Positions 34,384 through 43,541 of a stretch of DNA of 64,000 nt are shown piece after piece. The position numbers and the translations under genes were made by a program. The first letter of the stretch is position 1; the number at the start of each line of letters is the position of its first letter. The notes below the pieces were generated by a model. It did not search any database and was not told the origin of the DNA. It worked only from the letters and a program-made list of their open reading frames with translations. The stretch spans positions 684,501 to 748,500 of the forward strand of contig CM029613.1 of the NCBI GenBank assembly GCA_017311315.1. Direction: 5' to 3'. Source of the stretch: Dendrocalamus latiflorus. Lineage: Eukaryota; Streptophyta; Magnoliopsida; Poales; Poaceae.

Positions 34384-36933
34384 TCACCAGTAGTCACTGC
34401 AAGAGCATTTCCCATCCGCAAAATGGTGAAACCTAACAGCATCGCGAAGAATAATTTGCCGATCGCATAGAGTAGAAATATGCTTCGCCACCTCATGGCA
34501 GTCGTTGCACATCCTGGTGTTCTTGATCACCCTGACGGGCGCTCGACTTGCATCTGAACGAATCAGCCCGTAGGTGATTGCAAGCTTCTCGGTATGGCTA
34601 AGGAGCAGCTTCTCCTTCTCTTCTTCTGGAACATTATACACTATGCAGTTGGTGTCTGGCACATATCCTGCCTTTCTGATCTGACACATAAAACGAATCA
34701 GTTCATCATATATCTCTGCAGTTTCTCGATGTGGCTTCCCATCGACCTCAAAGACATGGATCTTTTGCTCAATCTGTATCCAGCTCCACCCAGGTCTAGT
34801 ATTCACCCCTCTTGCTTTCATTGCATACTTCAGGCTTTCAGCTTCGTCATACATCTTCTCATACTCATACAAGCTCATCATGAGCAAGTAGTTGGCCGAA
34901 TTGTACGGCTCCAGTCTGAACAATTTCCTCGCAGCCACCTCTGCAAGATCAAGATTCCCATGTATTGAGCAACCTGTGAGAAGGGCGCCCCACAAGCTTG
35001 CTCCTGGATCGATTGGTGACCTCTCAATAAAGTCCATTGCCTCATCGAGATATCCACACCTCGCCAAGAGGTCAACCATGCAGGCATAGTTCTCGGCTGT
35101 CGGTACCACGCCACACTTGGTCTCCATGCTGTCAAAGTACTCCCACCCTTCCGTAACAAAGCCCATTGATCTGCAGGCAGTAAGCAGTGCAGTGAAGGTT
35201 ATGCTGTCTGGCTTCAATCCCGAATTCCACATGTCATGGAACAGCCCTATCGCTTCACGACCTTGCCCGTGGACGGCCAGTCCGGTCAGCATCGCATTGC
35301 AACACACCAAATTCTTCTTCTGAATCTTACCAAATATCCTTTTTGCACTCGTCAAGCTCCCTGCCTTTGAGTACATGTCAATTAGCGCTGTTCCGACAAC
35401 CATGTCACAGTCATACGCTCTTCGCAGCACAAAACAGTGCAGCTCCTTGCCCTTCTTTAGCAGCGCGAGCCCAGCGCAAGCCCGGAGCATGACTGACATG
35501 GTGACCGAGCTGGGATGGACACCGTCCTTCTGCATCTCATTGAAGAAGTAGAACGAGTCTTCGTACTCCCCATTGTGGCAGCTCCCGGAGATCAGTGAAG
35601 TCCATGAGACCACATTGGGCGTCACACCGGCTGCCTTGATCTGCCGGAGCAGCAGCATCGCCTGTGAGCTCAACCCGTTCATCGAGTAACCAGTGATCAG
35701 TCCATTCCAAGTGGTTAAATCCGGATCAAGCCTGTTCCTCTTCATCGTCTCCACGAGCTCCAACGCTCTATCAAACTGTCCGGCGTTCGCGTACCCTGCG
35801 ACCATCGAGTTCCATGTGGTCAGGTTCCTATGCTCCAGCGCGTCGAACACCCTCCGGGCGCAATCGAGGCGGCCGCACTTGGCGTACATGTCCACGAGCG
35901 CCGTCCCCGTGTAGACGTCCGGCTCGAGCTGGTGTCTCAGAAAGAAGCAGTGCATTTCCATGCCATGGCCAAGCAGCCCCATGTTGGCCACCGACTTGAG
36001 GAGGCTCGACACGGTGGTCGCATCCGGCCGCAGCCCTTGCTCCAGCATCCTCCGGACAACACCGAGCGCTTCCCGGTCACGCCCGTGCCGCGAGCAGCCG
36101 GACAGAACGGTGTTCCATGTGACCAAGTTGGGCTCCGGCCCCGACCTCGCCATGCGGTCCGCGAGCTCCATGGCGTCGTCCACGAGCCCGAGCCGCGCGC
36201 AGCACGCGATCGCCGCGTTCCACGCGACGACGCTTTCCGCCCCCATCGCCTCGAGCACTCTCGTCGCCACCGCCACATCCGCGTTCTCGGCGTACATGCC
36301 GGCGAGGAACCCGGGGACGAGCAGGTGCGCGTCGAGCCCGGCCTTGACCGCGTGCGCGTGCACGGCCCTCCCCTCCCGCGGCGCCCCCGCCCTGCCGCAC
36401 GCGTGGAGCACCCGCGCGCACGTGTACCCGTCGGCCGGCACCCGCCGCGCCTGCATCTCCCGGAACACGCCGATCGCCTCCCCCCATTCCTCCGCCTCGG
36501 CCAGCATCGCGACGTGCTTGTTCCACAGCACGGCGTCCTTGTCCCCCACCGCGGCCTCCTCGAGCAGCCGCCTGCACGAGGCCCCCCGGCCCAGCCGCGC
36601 GAGGAGGTCGACGAGCGCGCACGTGACGTGTGGGTCCCGCGCGTGGCCCGCCCTGACGACCAGAGAGTGCAGCTGCGGAGCGAGCTGCCGCGCGACGCGG
36701 TCGGTTTCCTCGCCGTGGAGGCCGGCGCATTCCTTTAGCAGGGAGACCAGAAACCGCGCGTCGCGGAAGGAATCGGCCGTCCCGCCTCGTAGCGCGGCGG
36801 AGAGGGAGTCGGCTCTGTGGAGGGAAGGCGCGTACCCACGGCGTAGGGTGGGAGGCGAGGGATTCGCGTGGGGAGGTGGGGTGTGGTGGAGGTGGTGGGA
36901 GGGCGGCGTGGGGAGCGAGTGGGAGAGGAACAT
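34384..36933 (-). CDS. DYW-class pentatricopeptide repeat protein (At4g01030-like)
   Basis: One exon encodes 849 aa, typical for a PLS-DYW PPR. The first ~50 residues are rich in Ser, Pro, His and Arg with few acids, consistent with an organelle targeting peptide. From about residue 130 come PLS repeats (NAAIACCARLGLVDDAMEL; TWNTVLSGCSRHGRDREAL; TWNSMVAGYANAGQFDRAL). E/E+ segments follow (CSIHGNLDLAEVAARKLFRL; WSWIQIEQKIHVF), then the DYW domain with the zinc ligands HTE (~778) and CNDC (~808), ending in Asp-Tyr-Trp. All deaminase signatures are present, so C-to-U editing of organellar RNA is likely (family knowledge); the site cannot be predicted. The sequence recalls Arabidopsis At4g01030. 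The 5' half is very GC-rich. The ATG at 36933 gives the full N terminus. Confidence 0.95.
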   Translation of the reverse strand: MFLSHSLPTPPSHHLHHTPPPHANPSPPTLRRGYAPSLHRADSLSAALRGGTADSFRDARFLVSLLKECAGLHGEETDRVARQLAPQLHSLVVRAGHARDPHVTCALVDLLARLGRGASCRRLLEEAAVGDKDAVLWNKHVAMLAEAEEWGEAIGVFREMQARRVPADGYTCARVLHACGRAGAPREGRAVHAHAVKAGLDAHLLVPGFLAGMYAENADVAVATRVLEAMGAESVVAWNAAIACCARLGLVDDAMELADRMARSGPEPNLVTWNTVLSGCSRHGRDREALGVVRRMLEQGLRPDATTVSSLLKSVANMGLLGHGMEMHCFFLRHQLEPDVYTGTALVDMYAKCGRLDCARRVFDALEHRNLTTWNSMVAGYANAGQFDRALELVETMKRNRLDPDLTTWNGLITGYSMNGLSSQAMLLLRQIKAAGVTPNVVSWTSLISGSCHNGEYEDSFYFFNEMQKDGVHPSSVTMSVMLRACAGLALLKKGKELHCFVLRRAYDCDMVVGTALIDMYSKAGSLTSAKRIFGKIQKKNLVCCNAMLTGLAVHGQGREAIGLFHDMWNSGLKPDSITFTALLTACRSMGFVTEGWEYFDSMETKCGVVPTAENYACMVDLLARCGYLDEAMDFIERSPIDPGASLWGALLTGCSIHGNLDLAEVAARKLFRLEPYNSANYLLMMSLYEYEKMYDEAESLKYAMKARGVNTRPGWSWIQIEQKIHVFEVDGKPHRETAEIYDELIRFMCQIRKAGYVPDTNCIVYNVPEEEKEKLLLSHTEKLAITYGLIRSDASRAPVRVIKNTRMCNDCHEVAKHISTLCDRQIILRDAVRFHHFADGKCSCSDYW

Positions 36934-37194
36934 GGAGTCGGGAGCGGGCGGGTAAGAAGGGGATTCGTTGGTTGCAGATAAGGGGGGTTATTAAGGAAAC
37001 GGAAAAACTTAGAGGCGGGCCGGCCTGGAACATGCGAGATGTGGGCTTTATTGTTGGGCCGTACGTGGCGCTGGTGCATCGTGAGCACCTCACACGGCCC
37101 GTTCGTCGCCCGCACCAACACCCACACGTCACTCGTGGGCAATCAGTTAGGAATGATCGCCATCACGTCACCGTGTTTGCCGATGAATCGGGTA
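36934..37194 (-). promoter_or_regulatory. Upstream region of the PPR gene
   Basis: Sequence between the PPR start codon and the MITE at 37195. It is open on the minus strand beyond the ATG, but that extension lacks repeats or domains. No TATA element was confidently identified. Confidence 0.3.
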
Positions 37195-37420
37195 GGGGTT
37201 TTTAGACGGTGGCTTTGCTTCTTATCTTTTGGTTTTTAAATTTTGTTTGTTTTTTGAGATAATATAGAAAGAGAAATAGTTATATGTAATTTTGACGGAT
37301 ATAACTAAATTTGATACAGTAACTATTACAACTTAACTGTAGATCTTGTTTTAAAAAGACCTATTTACTATAGCAAAGAGTGATAAGCTAAAGTAAAAAA
37401 AAGAACCCAACCAATGCGAG
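37195..37420. mobile_element. MITE-like element, family copy B
   Basis: Homologous over its length to 6335-6572, sharing GGTGGCTTTG-, AGAAATAGTTATA- and GATATAACTAAATTTG-like phrases and the end AAAAGAACCCA. It lies about 260 bp upstream of the PPR start. Confidence 0.6.
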
Positions 37421-37429
37421 CACCGAGTA

Positions 37430-38290
37430 TCACCGACAACCGTTACGACCAGATCAATCAACCACTGACCCAACACAAGTATTCGAGGTATTCAAAGATC
37501 ACAGGAATTAAAGCACTCATACCAACCATGAAGCCTACAGCAACCGATCGTAAAGCCTTCGACTAAACCCAAAGACAACAACAACAAACCACAAAGTCTA
37601 CGATCATCGACTGCAAAGCCTTCGACTATCGACCAGAAGAATCTCTGACTACCGATTATCGAGTACCGACCAGTAAAGTTTACGACTATTGAGTATTGAC
37701 CAGTAAAGTATACAACTATCGATCAATTACTGTAGCTACGATCATAGACAAGGTATTGTAGCTACGACCATCGACAAGATACCGTAACTTACCACCTTCG
37801 ACCAGGTCTGGTCGTTCTGCCGTAGTCGATGTTCCGTGGTCGAAGCTAGACGTGGTCGTAGTTGAACGTGGTCGTAAATGACTATGAGTTGTAACCAACG
37901 TGGTCAAAATTTGCCGTGATTGAAAGCCGCCGTGGTCGAAGTATACCGTGGTTGTTTAGCCGTGTGATCCTCTGATGCCACTCGAGTGCCGTCCGATGTT
38001 CCGATGCATCTCGAAAGCCATCCAATGCTCCAGAGCTACTCGAATACCGTCCGATACTCCATTGCTACTCAAAAACCATCCTATGCCACTCAGACCCGAT
38101 CGGACTGGTCCGAAACTAGTCAGAGCAACCAAAACCACTCGAAGATGTCCGATGCTCTAGAACTATTCGAATACCATCCGATGCCACTCGAATCTGATCG
38201 GACTGATCCGGAACTATTCGGAGCAACCAAAAACACTCGGAGAAGACAAAAACCACTCGGAGCAGACTAAAACCATTTGAACTTGAAACA
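37430..38290. repeat. Three-part satellite-like degenerate repeat array
   Basis: Three consecutive short-motif arrays. From 37550 to 37800 variants of CTACGA(C/T)CATCGAC recur. From 37820 to 37960 CGTGGTCG(A/T)AG-like units recur about seven times. From 37975 to 38290 CCACTCGAATNCCGTCCGATG-like units recur, with a longer ~120-bp duplication (GATCGGACTG(G/A)TCCG at about 38097 and 38197). The longest frame (95 aa, +) merely translates the repeat. No known transposon family was recognised. Confidence 0.75.
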
Positions 38291-39051
38291 TTCAACTGCA
38301 ATCAACCAAAACTTTTACAAACGTAAAATTCAATTATTTATCATCACTTTATTTATAATATATCCAGATGGTCTAATAAGTTGGTATGTACGTGGCTTGC
38401 GCCATGCATGGCACCCTGAACTCTTCTGCATCCCGACTGCATTTTTTCTGGGCTCTGCGTCCCGGAGAAAAAAACGTCAAATACTAGGGACTTGGCGGAT
38501 TGCCGTTTGTGTTTCCAGATGGACATTTTGCAGGAGATGGACGCCGTTCTTATTTGTGATGTGGCATGCTTGCGGGTTCGTGTGTCTCCTGCTCTGGGTC
38601 CTCGTGATTCGTGCGAAACTTCTGACCGACACGTTCATGGAGAACTGAGACCGAAGATAGATGACTAGTTGTCACACGTCAGGGTTGAGAATATTAATAA
38701 TTAAACTGCTTCAGCATCTGTTCATAGAAAAAAGAGATGAATGTGCTGATTTGCTATGCTGACCAGGGAAGAGATCATCATTTCTTGTACCATTTCTCCT
38801 GTATGTTAAGAATTACAACCGATCGAGGTCTAAAATACCTCATGGACACACGCACACACCGTCGTCCCAGTATATACACATGTGTCTATAACCCGGAATG
38901 ATTCCTGCGTAATGCGTATCTGTAGTCTGGAGAGCCGTATATACAGCTGATTATATATATATATATTGTAGAATACCTGTGGTACGTACGTATACTACTG
39001 CTACATGCTCCATGTAGCGTTGGAAATTAATTGGCACAAGGTATATGTACT
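38291..39051. other. Intergenic, SIG5 3' flank
   Basis: No supported gene. The end nearest 39052 is expected to be the sigma-factor 3' UTR. A short (TA)n run lies at about 38954-38966. Confidence 0.4.
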
Positions 39052-42000
39052 TCACATGTATCTGCGCAGGTACTCGACTCGCGTGGGGTGCTTGAGCTTC
39101 ATGAGGGCCTTGAGCTCGTACTTGCGGACCATCTCCCTCGAGATGCTGAGGTTGCCGGCGATCTCGCTGAGGGTGCGCTTGCCCCTCCCGTCCAGCCCGA
39201 ACCTCTGCCTGATCACCACGCTCTCCTTGGGCTTCAGGGAGTCCAGCTGCATGCACGCATGCATCGATCAATGGTGAGTTCAAGAAACCATTGTTTCTTT
39301 CATGGCGAGTTGTTTGTTCGTGTCAGGAATGTAGTGCTTACGAGATCGTCGATGGCGAGGCGGAGGAGCGTGTTGTGCTTGCTGGTGTCGACCCCGATGG
39401 CGTCGGCTTCGGTGACCTCGTTGATGAGCTCCTCCTGGGTGACGCGGTTCCGCGAGTGCAGGGAGTAGGTCGGCTTCGTCATCCTCAGCACGTCGCGGTA
39501 CCTCGCCGGAGATATCCCCAGCCTCTTGATGATCTCCTCGTCCGTCGGCGCCCTCCCGAGCTCGAACGCCAGCTCCTCCCTCGCCTTGTGGATCTCTTGC
39601 CTCTCCTTCATGGCAAGTTTAATTGCTTTTAGAATTTCCTCACTGGAAAGAATATCTGAATATGTAGTACTGAACAAATTATACAGTTGGAGCTAGCATC
39701 TGAGTTTGGCATTACCGATTCCATGGCGAACGGGAACCGTGTGAAGTTGGAGAGCGTCATCTCGCGAACAATGGAGTGCCGGATCCAGAAGAGGGCGTAC
39801 GTCGATATGCGGAACCCGCGCTTCGGTTCGAACCGGTCGATGGCCGTGATGAGGCCGTTGGCGCCGGCCTGGCAGATATCGTCGAACCTGTCGTCGTTCG
39901 CCATGTCCGGGTAGTACTTGTTGATGGCGTACAACACCAGCCGGAGGTTGTGCTGCAATCAAGCAATGCCATCACCAACATATATATCAGCATATATGCC
40001 GCACTACCGCTATTATCTAGCTAGTGATATGGTACATATATAGGAACGCATCTCAAGTTTCAGATTCAGAGATCAGCACAGTGTACAGAACTAAAGATCA
40101 GTCTACCGGTGGTATCTGACATGTATGGGGGTGCAACTGAAGTTTCAGCTTCAGATGTTAACACAGTGCGCAGAGTTGGTTTCAGACTTCACACATTGGG
40201 CAACAGAATATGGTAGAGTAGAACATGCTTCCCTACATGGGCGGAGCCAAGGTGTGTCCGGTATGCACGAGCACCTCTATTTTTTTTTTGAAAACTGTGA
40301 ATATACCCTTTGTTGTTATATGTCCTATTTAAAGTTAAACTTCATTACAATTTGATAATATTTGAGGGAATTAAATGCAAATTATATTACATACCCTCTA
40401 TTAGTAGACAAACATTCCCTATTTTTCTCTGTCTATGTGGCACCATATGAATAGTATAAAAGTACTTTATTTTGTTTTTTCAATTACAAGAAAAACTTGC
40501 ACATACACACACCACTACGCATACACGCGCGAGTACGCCCTCTTAGAATATGCCTAGAAAGATGTAGGTCGAGGTAAATATGTGATCTGATCATAAAATT
40601 CTTACTGAAGTGCTAAAATTTGAATTCTAATAGGTTTGAGTCATACATCCACAACTCTACCATGTCACCAAGAGGTGGTTCATGTACTTTATTTTATTTA
40701 GCTATTAGGATTTTTTTTTGTTTCTAACTCAAATCAAGTGTCCGATTCTCTATTTGTTTCAGTCATCACGACCATTACTCCAAGTGTAATGATTTAAAAC
40801 TAATATGGGATGATTCATATGAGATATTTTACTTACAAATTTTGAAATCATATGCAACGTTAATAGACTACATCAATATTTTCGTACTATGTATAGATAT
40901 ATTTAAAAAAAACCCTACATGCTTTTTGAGCGGTAGAATATGTGAACTGTTATACGAGTTATGTAATGTGCTATTAAAAATCTATGGAATTTATTTATCA
41001 ATTTTAGTATTTGTTATCGTTATGATACCATAAAATTAAATTGTTTTCACAACTAAATATGTAAAGTATCCAATAATTTCGGATGGAAATCCAACTAATT
41101 ATATAGCAACGTTAAAGTACCATGTGAATACAAATATTCAAAATGTGTGATTTACTTAGCGCTAACATTTTATTACTCTCTCCGTTCTTTTTAAATGATA
41201 TTTTATTTTTCATGGTCTACGAGATGTGACTTTGACCATTACTATTTGTAATTGTTTTTATTATATAGTGATAAAATTGTAATATTATAAAAGTATTTTT
41301 AGCGATAAATCTAGATAGTTTTAAACATATTAGCAGTCAAACTTTATAAAATTTGAAGGCATAGATTATAGAACACCAATTAAAAAATTTATATTGGTGA
41401 CACAGTGAGTGGATGAGTGCAAAAGCGCGCGTCAAGAGATGCCCAGTCAAGGTGCGGCATAGTAGTTGGAGGCGCATCCAAAGAGGTACGGCACGCACAA
41501 TGTGTAGCTCCGTCACAACGTTATATTAGTTACCTTGATGAGCTTGTTCCTGGCTGCTCGGCCGACGTCGAGATGGCGCCTTAGCTGCGGCACGGTCATG
41601 TTCATGGCCTCTGCGAGCTCTGCGTCCGTCGGCTCTCTCTGCAGTTCGTTCTGCAGGTTCTCTTGCACCTCAAAAATCGCCTGAATCATATTGAGCACCT
41701 CAATTAATTGTTCAGATCCTAATTTCTCCTCCTATCTAATTAAACTGATAATAATCTAATTAATAACGATTAATTTGATCGGGAGGGAGACAAGTAATTA
41801 ATTAAATTAGTGCATGTGTGCTCACCTTCATGGGCTGCATGATCTTGAAGAGGCGTGCGCTCTGCGCGGAGCTGAGCACGGGCGGGATCTTCATCCGCTT
41901 CCAGTCGAGGCTGCCCATGTCCGTGGACACCGCGTGCTCCCTGAGCAGCATCTCCTCGAACTCCCGCTCATCCTCCTCCTTCCCCCTCCCCTTGCCGGCG

Positions 42001-42539
42001 GCCTCCCCCTCCCTCCTCATCTCCACCCTCTTCCCCAGGTCCATCCTCCGACCCCATCGCCTCCGCCGGCTCCTCACGACCACCGTCGTGTTCCTTCCCT
42101 GCATATTCTCGGACACACGCAAGGTCATTAAGACACTGCAAGAACACAACAGTATTGATGCAACGGTAGCTTCCTGCAGGCTGACATGAGTACGCACCAC
42201 CCTTCCCTTCTTCTTCCTCTTCGCCTTCCCGTCCTCGTCGTCCTTCTCTTCCACTACGGCGGGGCTCAGGTTGTAGATGCTCTCGAGCGCAGCCGCCACC
42301 TCGTTGTAGTCCGTCTTCTCCTCCTCCGCCTCCGGCGGCGCCGCTGTCGTCGGCTGCGGCGGCGGGAGCTTCGCCGTGCTCTGCTTCTCCGGCGACGCGA
42401 GCGCCGAGCAGCTAGTGGCCGGCGCCCGGCGCCGCTGCCCCCCACGGAGGGAGAGCACGGCGGGCGCGGACCGCCGCGGCGAGCGGCGGTGGCACCCAGC
42501 GGAGAGCGGGCGGCTGGGCGTGGTCACGGTGGACGTCAT
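39052..42539 (-). CDS. SIG5: Plastid RNA polymerase sigma factor, SIG5 type
   Basis: Six exons on the minus strand join in phase 0: 42539-42198, 42098-41826, 41680-41534, 39952-39716, 39605-39342 and 39246-39052, giving 485 aa. The N terminus (TVTTPSRPLSAGCHRRSPRR) looks like a chloroplast transit peptide. Exon 4 carries sigma region 2 (NLRLVLYAINKYYPDM, FDDICQAGANGLITAIDRF, STYALFWIRHSIVREM), exon 5 region 3, and exon 6 the region 4.2 helix-turn-helix (TLSEIAGNLSISREMVRKYE), ending LRRYM. The protein is nuclear-encoded and directs the bacterial-type plastid polymerase; Arabidopsis SIG5 drives psbD under light and stress. SIG5 rather than another SIG is inferred from region 3-4 wording and recalled rice synteny. 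The exon 4-5 acceptor (ATGAAG before GAG) lacks a pyrimidine tract and was chosen because it alone keeps frame and alignment. Intron 3 is 1.6 kb and holds transposons. Confidence 0.88.
40242..41515. mobile_element. TIR-type transposon in SIG5 intron 3
   Basis: The left end TGGGCGGAGCCAAGGTGTG and the right end (reverse complement TGACGGAGCTACACATTGTG) form imperfect inverted repeats. The AT-rich interior has no transposase. It occupies most of the 1.58-kb intron 3 and contains a Stowaway fragment. No target duplication was confirmed. Confidence 0.5.
41176..41400. mobile_element. Stowaway-like MITE, right end degraded
   Basis: Begins CTCTCTCCGTTCTTTTTAAA after TA, with the AT-rich interior typical of the family (AAATTGTAATATTATAAAAG, also present at 50307). 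The right terminal repeat is not visible. Confidence 0.6.
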
Positions 42540-43182
42540 GGCGAGCGGAATGGAACCGTCTAGAAGCTTCTTGCGGGTAGAGAGAAGCTCAACGCGGTCG
42601 TGTGGAAGCAGTGCGATGGCGTCGATGGAATCTCGGGCGAGATGCTCGCCTCCCCGCCATATATGGGCCGGCTCGGTGAATTCCGCGGGGAGTAACGGCC
42701 GCCGCGGGAGATCCGACGGGTGGGAGGCCGCGAGAGGAGCGGATCGGACGGCGGGGGAGGCGGACGCGTGGAGCGGAGCGGTGCAGGAGAGACGCGTGGG
42801 GCTGCGTGGATGAGGCGGGTGCCACGTGGGCGAGCGCCATAAGCCGCGTGATATTTTTGGGATCTCCCGATTGGGGTTGGTTGCGCGGGGGCCCACCGCG
42901 CAGCGGGACGTGGAGGCGCCTCGTGCAGGAGAAATCGAGAGATCCGCGTGCGGGTTGCGCTGTAAATCTGTGGGCCTGTAAATTTGGGCCTAATTGGAGG
43001 CCACGTGAAATTCGAGAAAATTGTTTTCGAAATTTCGGTTAAAATACGAGGTCCACAAGTTGTTGAGTATTTTTTACCTGGGCCGAAAGTTTTTCGACAG
43101 TGCAACTTGCCTACGGCGCACACCTGTCATGTCCAACAAGTTGCACAACGCAATCATGAGTTGAATTCTCTCTCTGAGTTTT
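42540..43182 (-). promoter_or_regulatory. SIG5 5' leader and promoter region
   Basis: GC-rich sequence upstream of the SIG5 ATG. The reading frame stays open upstream to 42896 without sigma homology, and an ATG at 42896 would add ~119 residues before the transit peptide, so the 42539 start is preferred. The distal part (42950-43180) is AT-richer. Confidence 0.4.
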
Positions 43183-43425
43183 GGGCTGTTCTTTTGTGGC
43201 TTTTGGTTTCAGTTTTTAGTTTTTTTTTACAGTAATTAGCTTTTAAACGAAGTATTTTTTTAAGATGGGGTTTACTAGTTAATTATAGTACATACTGTAC
43301 CGACTTATTTACATCGGCAAAAGCCGCACGTAAATTTCAGTTACTCTGTAATCTTTCATACGAACAGTCAAAAGATATAAACTATAGCCAAAAGTCATAA
43401 GTCACAGCCACAAAAGAACATGTCC
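43183..43425. mobile_element. hAT-like MITE of the GTTCTTTT family
   Basis: The left end GGGCTGTTCTTTTGTGGCTT and the right end (reverse complement GGACATGTTCTTTTGTGGCT) are well-matched inverted repeats enclosing about 200 bp of AT-rich non-coding sequence. It lies between the transporter stop (43542) and SIG5. Confidence 0.7.
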
Positions 43426-43541
43426 GTTGTCATCGTGCATGGCTACATGAGTTAGCTTTCATTTCATCATCTTTGTGTTTTTTCCTTGTTCCTCCGCTCT
43501 CTTTTACTACATCTTGTTTTTTTTTTGGTTACAAACAAGCC

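Noticed and set aside
35830..36955. 300-330 aa plus-strand frames over the PPR gene
   Set aside because: Shadows of the GC-rich PPR coding strand, His/Arg/Pro-rich without domains.
37986..38270. 94-aa plus-strand frame
   Set aside because: It simply translates the degenerate satellite-like repeat.
42540..42896. Upstream in-frame extension of SIG5 to an ATG at 42896
   Set aside because: The added ~119 residues are low-complexity and would place the transit peptide internally.
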